Source of the DNA: Paenibacillus lignilyticus
Lineage (GTDB): Bacteria > Bacillota > Bacilli > Paenibacillales > Paenibacillaceae
DNA length: 64,000 nt
Assembly (NCBI RefSeq): GCF_017942085.1
Contig: NZ_JAGKSP010000001.1
Coordinates: 372,001-436,000 of the forward strand
Reading direction: 5' to 3'
Below, in pieces: positions 55,712 through 64,000 of this stretch. Below the pieces are notes generated by a model that ran no database searches, was not told where the DNA came from, and saw only the letters and a program-made list of their open reading frames with translations. How positions within the stretch are numbered: the first letter of the stretch is position 1; each line of letters begins with the position of its first letter. Made by a program: the position numbers and the translations under genes.

Positions 55712-57187
55712 CTATTTATATTCGCCCAACAGCGACTTGTAGACGCCTGAAGCGGCTTCTTTCCCTTGGCGGATGCAATCCGGCAGCCCGACACCATCGA
55801 ATGCGGCGCCTGTTAACCATACGCCGGGCATCTCTGCACGCAGCTTCGTACGAAGCTGTGCGGTCTTCTGAAGATGACCGACCGGATATTGCGGCATGGA
55901 ATGATGAAGACGCGTAATTTCGGTGAACAGCGGCTCAGCCGTTATTCCCATCACCAGCCGAATGTCGCTCCGAACGGCTTCTTTCAATACATCATCCGGC
56001 AGATCGACGACGGCTTCGTCGCCGGCGCGGCCGACATAGCAGCGCAGCAGCACTTTATTGCTTGGGCTGGCATGCAGCCATTTGGCCGATGTCCAAGTGC
56101 AAGCCGTAATCGTAGTCCCCTCCGAGCGCGGTACAACAAACCCCGAACCATCGAAATCTACGCCAAGCGATGCTTTATCGAAGGCCATGACGACGTTCGC
56201 TACCGATACGTATCGAATGTCGCGAAGCGCATCAACGTTCATGTGCGGCTCCAGTAAATCCGCTGCATCATAAGCAGGCGCTGTAATGACAATGCCATCC
56301 GCCTCCAGAATCTCGCCGTCGCTCAGCAGCACTTCGTAAGGCGCAGAATCTTCACCATGCTCGTCGGGATCGTTCTGGCGGAAAGCGACTGCCTTCCGCC
56401 CCATACGCCGCTCCACATTGGACAGCGCTGCATCCAGCGCTTCCAGCATCGTAGCAAGTCCGCCCTTAAACGTCAGGAACATGCTGTTCTTGACGGCTGC
56501 AGGCACTCTGCTCACACTTGGCGGCGCCAATGCCGCCTTCCGCTTATTGGCGCGCATCCCTCGAATCAAGCTGCCATGCTTGCGCTCCGCATCTCGAAAC
56601 TGCGGGAATGTCGCGGCGAGGCTTAAATTCCGCAGCTCGCCTGCATAAATACCCGCTAGCAGCGGCTCCGCAACCCGCTCCATGACTTCGCTGCCCAATC
56701 GACGAGACAGAAAGTCCCCGATCGATTCGTCGCCTGTTTCTTTACTCGCGGGCAATACGAAATCCATCGCGGCACGAAGCTTGCCTTTCCATGTCAGCAG
56801 GCTCGTCTTGGCAAAAGGTGCAATTTCCGTTGGTATTCCAAGTACGAGACCCGGAGGCATCGCATGCAGCTTGCCATGATGCAGGATATATGTTTTCTTG
56901 GCAGCCGGGTTGGTGCCGGTCAATTCATGCTCGATGCCAAGATCGTAGGCCAAATCAATAATCGGCGTCTTGCGAGCCAGGAAGGAATCCGGGCCGCGCT
57001 CGATAATGAAGCCGTCGCGCCGAAGCGTATTGATTTTGCCGCCGATTCTCTCCGATGGATCCACGAGCGTAATGACCGCTTTCCGGCCGCGCTGCTTCGC
57101 TTCCTTGAGCAAATAAAAAGCGGAGCTGAGTCCGCTGATACCGCCTCCGATAACGACGAAGCGATCAAGCTTACCGTTCCCCCGCAT
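55712..57187 (-). CDS. hemY: Protoporphyrinogen/coproporphyrinogen III oxidase
   Basis: This is an FAD-dependent oxidase. In Bacillota it oxidises coproporphyrinogen III to coproporphyrin III (CgoX activity). The 491-aa protein opens with FVVIGGGISGLSSAFYLL, the dinucleotide motif, followed by PSERIGGKINTLRRDGFI and ERGPDSFLARK. The C-terminus ends with GVWLTGAAFDGVGLPDCIRQG. The ATG at 57187 follows GGAG by 9 bp; an ATG three codons upstream sits too close to that site. It is the last gene of hemE-H-Y, 23 bp after hemH. Confidence 0.93.
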   Translation of the reverse strand: MRGNGKLDRFVVIGGGISGLSSAFYLLKEAKQRGRKAVITLVDPSERIGGKINTLRRDGFIIERGPDSFLARKTPIIDLAYDLGIEHELTGTNPAAKKTYILHHGKLHAMPPGLVLGIPTEIAPFAKTSLLTWKGKLRAAMDFVLPASKETGDESIGDFLSRRLGSEVMERVAEPLLAGIYAGELRNLSLAATFPQFRDAERKHGSLIRGMRANKRKAALAPPSVSRVPAAVKNSMFLTFKGGLATMLEALDAALSNVERRMGRKAVAFRQNDPDEHGEDSAPYEVLLSDGEILEADGIVITAPAYDAADLLEPHMNVDALRDIRYVSVANVVMAFDKASLGVDFDGSGFVVPRSEGTTITACTWTSAKWLHASPSNKVLLRCYVGRAGDEAVVDLPDDVLKEAVRSDIRLVMGITAEPLFTEITRLHHSMPQYPVGHLQKTAQLRTKLRAEMPGVWLTGAAFDGVGLPDCIRQGKEAASGVYKSLLGEYK

Positions 57188-57219
57188 GCGAGTCATCTCC
57201 TCTGTAATAACGCTATCCG

Positions 57220-58149
57220 CTAAGCGAAAACCGCTCTTGCCGCGTCCTGAACGGAATCGGCCAAGGTGTCCATATAGAGCGGATCTGTGCCCAGCATCTC
57301 AATACGCTGCAGCTTAATCCCGAGTTCACGGGCTTCGGCTTGCGCTTCGATATCAACATCGTAGAGCACTTCCAAGTGCTCGGATACGAAACCGATCGGG
57401 GCAGCCAGCACGCCTTTATAGCCTGCAGCAGCAGTTTCCTTCATCGTTTCGAGGATATCCGGTCCAAGCCATGGCTCACGGGTACGGCCCGCGCTTTGCC
57501 ATGTAAACTGCCAATCCGTCACGCCGGCACCATCCGCGACAAGTTTGGAGGTCTCCAGCAATTGCTGTTCGTAAGGATCCTCCATCTCACGGATTTTGAC
57601 CGGCAGGCTGTGCGCGCTGAACAGCACCTTCACAGGCTGAACGTCTTGCAGCTTTTTATAAGCGGTTTTGACGCGTGTCACAAGCGCTTCGATCAGCTTC
57701 GGATGGGTATGATAGCTTTCTACCGTCGCGAATTGAATGCCGAGCTCTTCCGCCTTCTCTTGCGCGCGCTTCATATAGCTGCCGACGCTCATTGTGGAGT
57801 AGTGCGGCGCCAGTACAATACCAACCGCGTGTTTAATGCCATCTGCGGCCATAGCGGTAACGCCATCTTCGATATAAGGCCTCGCATGCTTCAAGCCTTG
57901 ATAGCAGCTGTAGCGACCGGGTGCTGCAGCGTCAAGTGCAGCCTGCAGGCCTGCAACTTGACGATTTGTATTCTCACGCAGCGGGAACACGCCGCCGACG
58001 ATCGCTTCGTAACGACTGCTCAGCTCAGCCAGCTGTTCCGGTGTCGGCGCATGGCCTCTGCGGATATGGGTGTAATATTCTTCGATTCCGTCCATGCTCT
58101 CCGGCGTTCCGTACGACATCACGAGCACGCCGATTTTACCGTTAGCCAT
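57220..58149 (-). CDS. hemH: Ferrochelatase (coproporphyrin III ferrochelatase type)
   Basis: This enzyme inserts iron into coproporphyrin III (CpfC) in the Gram-positive pathway. The 309-aa protein has KIGVLVMSYGTPESMDGIEEYYTHIRRG at the start (span 5-32). The metal-site His lies in VKVLFSAHSLPVKIREM, and the later acidic site in IGFVSEHLEVLYDVDIE. The short Bacillus-type length and neighbours favour the coproporphyrin substrate. The start overlaps the hemE stop by 8 bp. Confidence 0.95.
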   Translation of the reverse strand: MANGKIGVLVMSYGTPESMDGIEEYYTHIRRGHAPTPEQLAELSSRYEAIVGGVFPLRENTNRQVAGLQAALDAAAPGRYSCYQGLKHARPYIEDGVTAMAADGIKHAVGIVLAPHYSTMSVGSYMKRAQEKAEELGIQFATVESYHTHPKLIEALVTRVKTAYKKLQDVQPVKVLFSAHSLPVKIREMEDPYEQQLLETSKLVADGAGVTDWQFTWQSAGRTREPWLGPDILETMKETAAAGYKGVLAAPIGFVSEHLEVLYDVDIEAQAEARELGIKLQRIEMLGTDPLYMDTLADSVQDAARAVFA

Positions 58150-59218
58150 GGCGAAGCTCCTCCTGCTTGCCGCTTAACGCTTTGATCGCTTCAGCGGAGT
58201 AATCATGCACAAATTCGGTCAACTCGCGCAGCTTGTCGAGCGATGCTTCCGGGAACAAACCATGTCCCAGGTTAAACACGAAGCCCGGCTGCTTGATGCC
58301 TTCATCAATGATTGCTTTGGCATGTTCCTTGATGACTTCCATCGGTGCAGTGAGGACATACGGATCAAGATTACCCTGTACAGCGAAGGATCCGCCAAGT
58401 CTGCGTCGACCTTCATTAATCGGCACGCGCCAGTCCAATCCGATCACATCGGCTTTGACATTCGTCAGGGTTGGAAGCAGTTCGCCCGACGCAACGCCCG
58501 GGAAGTAAATTTTCGGCTGCGGCAAATCCGACAGCTCGCTGAAAATCCGTTCAATCGTCGGCAGCACGAACGTCTTGAAATCATGCGGAGCAAGCGCGCC
58601 TACCCAGCTGTCGAACAGCTGGAACGCCTTGCCGCCGGCGCCGATATGCGCGCGAAGATAAGCAATGACCATATCCCCAAGCTTGTCCATCAGCTTGAAC
58701 CAAACAGCCGGTTCCGAGTACATGAGAGACTTTGTTCGGATATATGACTTCGATGGACGTCCCTCGATCAAGTAGCTGGCAATCGTAAAAGGTGCGCCTG
58801 CAAACGTGATCAGCGGCACGTCAAGCTCGCGATCCAAGATGCGAATCGTCTCCAGGACATGCGACAAATCGCCTTCCACATCGATCGGCTTCAGCTTATC
58901 CACGTCCGCTGCCGAACGGATCGGGTTCGCAATGACAGGGCCAACATTAGCCACAATGTCAAAATCGATACCGATTGACGCGACCGGGTTCATAATATCG
59001 GAATACAAAATAGCTGCATCCACACCGAGCTTCTTAATTGGCATGAGCGTTACCTCGGCAGCCAATTCCGGTCTCTTGCAAATTTCGAGCAGCGAGTAAT
59101 TTTCTTTTATTTTACGGTAATCGGGATCGTAACGTCCCGCTTGTCGCATATACCAGACGGGTAAGCGATCGACTTGTTCTCCTCGGCACGCGCGGATGAA
59201 TCGGTCGTTGTAGCTCAT
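58142..59218 (-). CDS. hemE: Uroporphyrinogen decarboxylase
   Basis: This enzyme converts uroporphyrinogen III to coproporphyrinogen III. The 358-aa protein has the signature PVWYMRQAGRYDPDYR near residue 25, the catalytic Asp in AAILYSDIMNP and the second signature GAPFTIASYLIEG. It is the first gene of the hemE-H-Y operon. A good sigma-A-type promoter lies about 40-65 bp upstream. Confidence 0.97.
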   Translation of the reverse strand: MSYNDRFIRACRGEQVDRLPVWYMRQAGRYDPDYRKIKENYSLLEICKRPELAAEVTLMPIKKLGVDAAILYSDIMNPVASIGIDFDIVANVGPVIANPIRSAADVDKLKPIDVEGDLSHVLETIRILDRELDVPLITFAGAPFTIASYLIEGRPSKSYIRTKSLMYSEPAVWFKLMDKLGDMVIAYLRAHIGAGGKAFQLFDSWVGALAPHDFKTFVLPTIERIFSELSDLPQPKIYFPGVASGELLPTLTNVKADVIGLDWRVPINEGRRRLGGSFAVQGNLDPYVLTAPMEVIKEHAKAIIDEGIKQPGFVFNLGHGLFPEASLDKLRELTEFVHDYSAEAIKALSGKQEELRHG

Positions 59219-59255
59219 TGAAGTTCCCCATTTCTATCGTTTTCCCTACGTTTCC

Positions 59256-59284
59256 ATTATGCCCTTTTTGCCGAAGTGTAACAA
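59256..59284 (-). promoter_or_regulatory. Sigma-A-type promoter of hemE-hemH-hemY
   Basis: On the minus strand TTGTTA (59279-59284) and CATAAT (59256-59261) are 17 bp apart, 38 bp before the hemE start. Confidence 0.6.
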
Positions 59285-59338
59285 CCGCCCGCCCCCTGCT
59301 ATCATTGACAAACATATGACAATGTTAGGTTTCGGCTA

Positions 59339-59347
59339 TGTTATACT
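59339..59347 (+). promoter_or_regulatory. Possible extended -10 promoter of the MFS gene
   Basis: TG-T-TATACT fits an extended -10. No -35 is evident. Confidence 0.4.
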
Positions 59348-59402
59348 GTCGTTATGATGTTTACAGCGCAACAAATCTGAGACTTATGATTGGAGAAACG
59401 CA

Positions 59403-60626
59403 ATGGAACAGTGGAAGAAAAATCTGGCCGTCCTCTGGTTCGGTCAATTTCTCGTCATGGGCGGAATGACGATGATTATCCCTTTTTTGTCGCTCTATTT
59501 GCAGTCGGAACGCATCGGATTAACCAATAAGCATGAAATTGCGACTTGGGCTGGCGTCATTTTTGCAGGCAACTTTGTGACGGCTTTCCTCTTTCAACCG
59601 TTGTGGGGAAAACTATCAGACCGCTATGGACGCAAAATGATGCTGCTTCGCTCCGGCTTCGGTATGGCCATCGTCATGATCCTAATGGGTTTCGCTACGT
59701 CTCCCTGGCATTTGCTGCTGCTGCGGATGGTCAATGGCACCATTTCCGGCTTCAATCCGGCTGCTGTCTCCCTCATCTCGGTGTCGACGCCGAAGGAGCG
59801 GATGGGCTTCGCTATGGGGACGCTGCAGTCCGGCGGAATCGCGGGCAGCATCCTCGGGCCGTTCATGGGTGGATTGCTCGCGGATGCTGTCGGGTATCGA
59901 CCGATTTTCTATTTAACCGGCAGCTTGCTGTTCTTAGCTTCCTTACTGGCCTATTTCATCGTTCGGGAGAGTTTCAATCGGCAAGAGGCGGCGGCTCGTC
60001 CGAACCTGTCGGTCATTGACGGCTTTCGCCAACTCTCACGAGTGCCGCAGCTGATGTCCCTCTTCGCCGTGACGTTCCTGCTGCAGTTTGCGATAATCGG
60101 CCCAATGCCGCTCATGCCGCTCTATGTGCAGGATTTGCACGGTACGGTCGTCAATCTGGCGTTCTGGGCCGGATTCGTCGGCTCCGCGGCGGGGCTCTCC
60201 AATATGGTCGCCGCGCCGCTGCTCGGGAGGCTGAGTGACCGAATCGGCCAAGAGCGCATCCTCGGTATCTCGCTTATTGGAGCTGCGATGATGTTCATCC
60301 CGCAAGCCTTTGCGGATTCCGTGTGGCAGCTGCTGCTCTTCCGATTGCTGCAAGGCTGCTTCTTGGGCGGCCTGATCCCGTCGGTCAATTCGCTCGTTCG
60401 CCGATTCACGCCGGACGGCATGGAAAGCCGCGCGTTCAGCATCAACAGCAGCATGCTGTCGCTCGGCAACATGATCGGACCGATCGTGGGCGGCTTCATC
60501 TCAGGCTGGACAGGGATTCGCGGCGTGTTTCTCATCTCCTCGGCCTTGTTTGTGATCAATGCCGTATGGGTCAGACAGACGCTCGTATCCAAGCGGGCGG
60601 CGTCCGGTGGCGCAGAACAAGAATAG
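59403..60626 (+). CDS. MFS multidrug efflux transporter (DHA1 type)
   Basis: This is a 407-aa major facilitator protein with 12 predicted helices. The loop 2-3 motif A is PLWGKLSDRYGRKMMLL, and its second-half copy is APLLGRLSDRIGQERIL. Motif C of drug/proton antiporters is suggested by AVRRNRG-like GGIAGSILGPFMGGLLAD. It is similar in kind to MdtG/YttB-type exporters; the substrate is unknown. TTGGAGAAACGCA precedes the ATG. It is divergent from hemE. Confidence 0.92.
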   Translation: MEQWKKNLAVLWFGQFLVMGGMTMIIPFLSLYLQSERIGLTNKHEIATWAGVIFAGNFVTAFLFQPLWGKLSDRYGRKMMLLRSGFGMAIVMILMGFATSPWHLLLLRMVNGTISGFNPAAVSLISVSTPKERMGFAMGTLQSGGIAGSILGPFMGGLLADAVGYRPIFYLTGSLLFLASLLAYFIVRESFNRQEAAARPNLSVIDGFRQLSRVPQLMSLFAVTFLLQFAIIGPMPLMPLYVQDLHGTVVNLAFWAGFVGSAAGLSNMVAAPLLGRLSDRIGQERILGISLIGAAMMFIPQAFADSVWQLLLFRLLQGCFLGGLIPSVNSLVRRFTPDGMESRAFSINSSMLSLGNMIGPIVGGFISGWTGIRGVFLISSALFVINAVWVRQTLVSKRAASGGAEQE

Positions 60627-60674
60627 ATAGCTGGCACGGGGGAGCCCTGTGCCGGCTTTTTGCTGTTGGCGAAA

Positions 60675-60796
60675 CACTTCTCACATCACACATTCCCGCA
60701 TCTCACTCCGCGTCTACATCACATCCCACATCTCACACTCCGCCTCCACTTCTCGCATCACACATTCCCACATCTCACACTCCACGTCCACTTCCC
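60675..60796. repeat. Imperfect tandem repeat, C/A/T-rich, about 72-bp period
   Basis: Short blocks of the type TCTCACATCACACATTCCC recur. CACTTCTCACATCACACATT at 60675 returns as CACTTCTCGCATCACACATT at 60747, and a third partial copy begins near 60789. The strand composition is strongly biased, with almost no G. No gene is supported. Confidence 0.7.
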
Positions 60797-60872
60797 TGCG
60801 CTGGCATCCTCCGCTGCTCTCACTCTGAATTACGAATCGCGTTTCTCGCACCGTCATCTCTCCAGCCGCGAG

Positions 60873-61066
60873 GCGCTAACGAATCGTAGAAGCCTTAATC
60901 TTCACGATTTCGGAGCTTCGAGATTCTAACGAATCCTTGAAGCCTTATTTGGTGCCAGTTGACTCCTAACACCGCAAAAACCACCAAATAAAACCGCTAC
61001 GATTCGTTAGCATTTTATCCAAGCCATTTATGGACAAATAAGCCCTGTACGATTCGTTAGCGCATT
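60873..61066. repeat. Four copies of a ~28-bp intergenic repeat in two inverted pairs
   Basis: Core GCTAACGAATCGTA occurs at 60875-60888, as CTAACGAATC at 60926-60935, and in reverse as TACGATTCGTTAGC at 60998-61011 and 61048-61061. Each core is followed by a degenerate GCCTTATTTGGTG-like tail. The copies are about 50 bp apart within each pair. The whole can fold into a large hairpin. The 558-bp gap 60627-61184 holds only these repeats and a terminator. Confidence 0.8.
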
Positions 61067-61131
61067 TTGCATACTGCATGCCCCGTGCACTAACCACTAG
61101 CCGAACGAAGCACCTCGCTTCCAAATCAAAC

Positions 61132-61172
61132 AAAAAAGTGGCCGAGCATCGAATATGCTCAGCCACTTTTTT
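61132..61172. terminator. Bidirectional-looking terminator after the O-methyltransferase gene
   Basis: AAAAAAGTGGC-C-GAGCAT (61132-61149) pairs with ATGCTC-A-GCCACTTTTTT (61155-61172). Its position fits the minus-strand gene ending at 61185. Confidence 0.9.
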
Positions 61173-61184
61173 CACTCCAGAAAC

Positions 61185-61811
61185 TTACTTCACAACCGCA
61201 ACAGCGAGGCCGTCATAAGCCGGCAGCAGCGTACCGATGAGCCGCTCGTCACTCACCATCGATTCATTGAACTCGCGCATAGCGAGAACCGAAGGTCCGT
61301 TCTTCTCCGGGTCGATCGTTCTGCCGTGCAGCAGCGCATTGTCTCCCGTGATCACCGCGCCCGGGTTGGCGAGCTTGATCGCCCACTCCAGATAGAGCGG
61401 GTAGCTCTCTTTGTCCGCATCGATGAAGAAGAAGTCGAATTTGCGGCCTTCTTCCGCGAGTACAGCCAAACTCCCTTTGGCATCCCCGACACGGTATTCG
61501 ACGCGATCCCCCAGACCTGCTGCTTCCAAGCTCCCGCGCGCCACATCCGCATAGTTCTGAAGCAGCTCTAGCGAAGTCAGGCGCCCGCCATCGGATAAGC
61601 CTCTGGCAAGGCAAATCCCGCTGTAACCGCCAAGCGCTCCGATTTCCAGCACATTTTTTGCGCCGGACATGCGAACAAGCATCGTTAGCAGACGGCCGTA
61701 ACCGGCCGCAATCGAGATCTCCGGCATCCCTAATTGTTGAATCGTCTGATGCACCCGAGCCAAATCCGCATCTTCCCCAAGCAGTCGTTCCACATACTGT
61801 TCCGTCGACAT
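61185..61811 (-). CDS. SAM-dependent O-methyltransferase (class I, CCoAOMT-like)
   Basis: This 208-aa enzyme resembles the caffeoyl-CoA/catechol O-methyltransferase family. Motif I is VLEIGALGGYSGICLARGL, with LTSLELLQNYADVAR (acidic end of strand 2). The metal/catalytic region is FDFFFIDADKESYPLYLEWA and the post-motif is PGAVITGDNALLHG. One possible role is 5-hydroxyuridine-type tRNA methylation (TrmR-like), since TrmR belongs to this family in Bacillus, but that is inferred. GGAGAGGAG precedes the ATG. Confidence 0.9.
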   Translation of the reverse strand: MSTEQYVERLLGEDADLARVHQTIQQLGMPEISIAAGYGRLLTMLVRMSGAKNVLEIGALGGYSGICLARGLSDGGRLTSLELLQNYADVARGSLEAAGLGDRVEYRVGDAKGSLAVLAEEGRKFDFFFIDADKESYPLYLEWAIKLANPGAVITGDNALLHGRTIDPEKNGPSVLAMREFNESMVSDERLIGTLLPAYDGLAVAVVK

Positions 61812-61861
61812 CGTTCCTGCTCCTCTCCATAATAAGGAATGTAATGTTTGTAATTAATCCC

Positions 61862-61889
61862 TTGGATGACCTATACTTGATTGTATGAT
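61862..61889 (+). promoter_or_regulatory. Possible promoter of the rRNA methyltransferase gene
   Basis: TTGGAT (61862-61867) and TATGAT (61884-61889) are 16 bp apart, 49 bp before the start. Confidence 0.4.
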
Positions 61890-61938
61890 TTTTATGGACC
61901 GGAAACAACCGGAGTCGTGAAGGCGGAGTGATACACGA

Positions 61939-63102
61939 ATGGACAAACTGCAGCTGATTGCAACAGCTCCCATGGGGCTGGAGGCGGTCGTCGCACGCGA
62001 ATTGTTGGAACTTGGTTATACCGATCAGAAAGTGGAGAACGGACGCGTTATTTTTACAGGCGGGCTGGCTGATATTTGCCGCGCCAATCTATGGCTCCGT
62101 ACCTCTGACCGCGTATTGATCAAAATGGCGGAATTTCCCGCCAGAACGTTTGAAGAATTGTTCGAAGGCACCAAAGCGGTCAATTGGCCGGACTGGATTC
62201 CCGAGGATGCCGAATTTCCGGTGGAAGGGCGCTCGCATAAGTCGCAGCTGACCAGCGTGCCTGCCTGCCAAAGCATCGTGAAGAAAGCTATTGTGGAAAA
62301 AATGAAATCGGTCTACGGCACCGAGTGGTTCCACGAGGACAACGGACAGCGTTACGTCATCGAAGTCTGGCTGCTGAATGACATCGCGATGCTGACGCTG
62401 GACACTACCGGCCCCGGCCTGCATAAGCGCGGATACCGCAAGCTTGTAACGGAAGCGCCGCTCAAAGAAACGATGGCGGCGGCAATGGTGCTGCTCAGCA
62501 GATGGCGCCCCGAACGGCCCTTGTATGATCCGTTCTGCGGTTCAGGCACCATCCCGATTGAAGCCGCCATGATCGGCTGGAACATTGCACCCGGACTTCG
62601 CCGCACGTTTAACAGCGAGGGCTGGTCCATCATCCCGGAAGAGCTGTGGGAGCACGCTCGCGAGGAAGCTTTCGACTCGGTGAAGGACAACGTCCCGCTT
62701 CACATTACAGGTTCGGATATCGACCCGCGCGCGCTTGAGATCGCAGAAGCTGCCGTGAAGAAAGCCGGCTTCGCGAAGGAAATCAAGCTGCAGCAGATGG
62801 CGGTTTCCCGTTTGAAACCGGAAGGCGACTATGGCTGCATCGTCACCAACCCTCCCTATGGAGCACGGCTTGGCGACGAAGACGAAGCAGAGAAAGCGAT
62901 CAGACAGCTAGGACTGAGCTCGCTCTATATCCCGACATGGTCGATGTTCGCTTTGACGCAGTCGCGCACGTTCGAGGATACGATCGGCCGCAAAGCGGAC
63001 AAGAAACGGAAACTATTCAACGGCCGCATTGAATGTACGTACTACCAGTATTTTGGACCGCTGCCTCCGCGCAACAAAACGGACAGTCCTTCCAAATCCT
63101 AG
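61939..63102 (+). CDS. THUMP-domain class I RNA methyltransferase (RlmL/YpsC-like)
   Basis: This 387-aa enzyme probably makes m2G in 23S rRNA. The N-terminal region (1-~160) is a ferredoxin-like/THUMP domain (LIATAPMGLEAVVARELLELG). The Rossmann methyltransferase domain has YDPFCGSGTIPIEAAMIGWN, GSDIDPRALEIAEAAVKKAG and the catalytic NPPYGARLGDE, the N-P-P-Y type used by N-methyltransferases. Compared with E. coli RlmKL it lacks the second (RlmK) half, as in Bacillus YpsC. The next gene starts 26 bp after it. Confidence 0.93.
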   Translation: MDKLQLIATAPMGLEAVVARELLELGYTDQKVENGRVIFTGGLADICRANLWLRTSDRVLIKMAEFPARTFEELFEGTKAVNWPDWIPEDAEFPVEGRSHKSQLTSVPACQSIVKKAIVEKMKSVYGTEWFHEDNGQRYVIEVWLLNDIAMLTLDTTGPGLHKRGYRKLVTEAPLKETMAAAMVLLSRWRPERPLYDPFCGSGTIPIEAAMIGWNIAPGLRRTFNSEGWSIIPEELWEHAREEAFDSVKDNVPLHITGSDIDPRALEIAEAAVKKAGFAKEIKLQQMAVSRLKPEGDYGCIVTNPPYGARLGDEDEAEKAIRQLGLSSLYIPTWSMFALTQSRTFEDTIGRKADKKRKLFNGRIECTYYQYFGPLPPRNKTDSPSKS

Positions 63103-63128
63103 CTGTTGGGAAAGGAACTACGCAATCG

Positions 63129-64000
63129 ATGACTATACCATCTCGAAGCATAAAACGGCGCCGGCAACGGACGTCGTTTTATGCTATTCCCCTCCTTATC
63201 GCGCTGGAGCCGCTGTTTTTCATCGGACTCATGCTCGTTAAGCTTGTTTTGTTCGACCGACTGGTCCATGTGCCTAACATGGCGATGAACCGCGAGGATG
63301 TAATGACCGCGGCCGGAACACTGGCGCTCGCGTCCTTCTGGACCTTATGGCTGCCGCCAAATGGCCGCAGAATTACGCTGATTTTGTTAAACGTCATCCT
63401 GACCGCAATCATCTACTCCGATCTCATCTACTTCCGTTACTTTCAGGATCTCATCTCGATTCCTGTACTGATGCAAGCCGGACAAGTAGGTGCACTCGGG
63501 GAAAGCATCGATTCCTTGCTCAGCCGTGTAGACCTGTGGTTTTTCGCGGATTGGGTGCCGCTGCTCCCTATTGCCGTGTTCACCTTCTTCCGGATACGCA
63601 GAAACACAAGAAACCAAGTGCAGCTCTCTTACCTTAAACCGAATCGGCTCCGAATCGCCATTCGCCGTTTGGCTGCAGGACTGGTCGTATTAGTAATCGG
63701 ATTTATGCTCGTCTACGTGCCAGTTCATAAAGCCAAACAAACCTGGGCAGCGGAGCTCTTCACGGGCAACTGGTGGAACCTGTCGCTGTACAATGTGACC
63801 GGCGTCCTCGGCTTCCATGGCTATGATCTGTATCGCTATGCGAACGAGCATTGGTTGCAGGATAGCAGCGTTACTGCCGAGCAGGCGGCGGAAGCGAAAC
63901 AGTGGTTTGAGACTCGCGCCGCTCAGCGCAAGGCACTCGAAACGGATGCTCTGTTTGGCAAATATAAAGGCAAGAATGTGATTCTGCTTCAGCTGGAAGC
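63129..64000 (+). CDS. LTA synthase-family / sulfatase-type membrane protein (3' end cut by window edge)
   Basis: These are the first 290 residues of an LtaS-like protein, which polymerises glycerophosphate for lipoteichoic acid. A basic N-terminus (SIKRRRQRTSFYA) is followed by about five membrane helices. They include LLIALEPLFFIGLMLVKLVL, ITLILLNVILTAIIYSDLIY and LAAGLVVLVIGFMLVYVPVH. A helical linker (EQAAEAKQWFETRAAQRKA) comes next, then the start of the extracellular sulfatase domain (YKGKNVILLQLEA). The glutamate near the end corresponds to a metal ligand in the family. The catalytic Thr lies beyond the window. AAAGGA lies 12 bp before the ATG. Confidence 0.88.
   Translation, partial: MTIPSRSIKRRRQRTSFYAIPLLIALEPLFFIGLMLVKLVLFDRLVHVPNMAMNREDVMTAAGTLALASFWTLWLPPNGRRITLILLNVILTAIIYSDLIYFRYFQDLISIPVLMQAGQVGALGESIDSLLSRVDLWFFADWVPLLPIAVFTFFRIRRNTRNQVQLSYLKPNRLRIAIRRLAAGLVVLVIGFMLVYVPVHKAKQTWAAELFTGNWWNLSLYNVTGVLGFHGYDLYRYANEHWLQDSSVTAEQAAEAKQWFETRAAQRKALETDALFGKYKGKNVILLQLE

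Noticed and set aside
60675-61066. Possible CRISPR array
   Set aside because: The repeats differ in length, spacing and orientation, there are no unique equal-length spacers, and no cas genes are nearby.

Overview
The window looks like a chromosomal segment from an endospore-forming, low-to-mid GC Gram-positive bacterium of the Paenibacillus type. Three things suggest this. The gene order resembles the Bacillus min/mre-maf-radC, valS-spoVID-hem and lonA/lonB-tig blocks. Sporulation and germination genes are present (SpoVID-like, GerM, GerA/B/C, AsnO-like). The small conserved proteins are of a kind I associate with Paenibacillus. There are no phage genes, insertion sequences or CRISPR arrays. 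The species assignment is inference from family resemblance, not a database match.

From 1 to 36.9 kb nearly everything is on the minus strand. In transcription order (right to left) this half holds: a conserved protein of unknown function; tig-clpP-clpX-ispG-lonB-lonA-ysxC (protein quality control plus an isoprenoid enzyme); another protein of unknown function; speD with a structured leader; the hem operon hemA-hemX-sirC-hemC-cobA/hemD-hemB; hemL, an rluA-type pseudouridine synthase and a SpoVID-like gene; a T-box-controlled valS followed by folC and murC; a SPOR-domain protein; a DUF4321 protein; maf and radC; and mreBCD-minCD, with minD cut by the window edge. Two plus-strand regulators are embedded here: an ArsR-family gene and a Crp/Fnr-family gene that sits inside the hem cluster.

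From 37 to 45 kb most genes are on the plus strand. Two tRNA genes (Gly-CCC, Arg-TCT) are followed by the most unusual locus of the window. This is a 581-aa protein with a short GN-type motif of the sort seen in contractile-injection cargo, an Ala/Pro linker and Gly/Ala-rich hydrophobic segments, next to a small acidic YbjN/secretion-chaperone-like partner and an SDR dehydrogenase. Then come an amidohydrolase and a pair of small unknown genes (both minus) and an AsnO-type asparagine synthetase.

From 45 to 64 kb there is rdgB-rph, separated from its usual neighbour gerM by a PadR / HAAS-pentapeptide / ABC-exporter operon with a clear promoter-operator. These are followed by a PgpA-like gene, a gerB-A-C germinant receptor operon, hemE-hemH-hemY (the second heme operon), an MFS exporter, an intergenic stretch with two different repeat families, an O-methyltransferase, a THUMP-type rRNA methyltransferase and the 5' part of an LTA-synthase-like sulfatase.

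Together the two hem operons cover glutamyl-tRNA to coproheme through the coproporphyrin route, plus the siroheme branch. The final decarboxylase (ChdC/HemQ) is not in the window. Start sites were chosen from ribosome-binding sites and family length, and several use TTG or GTG.
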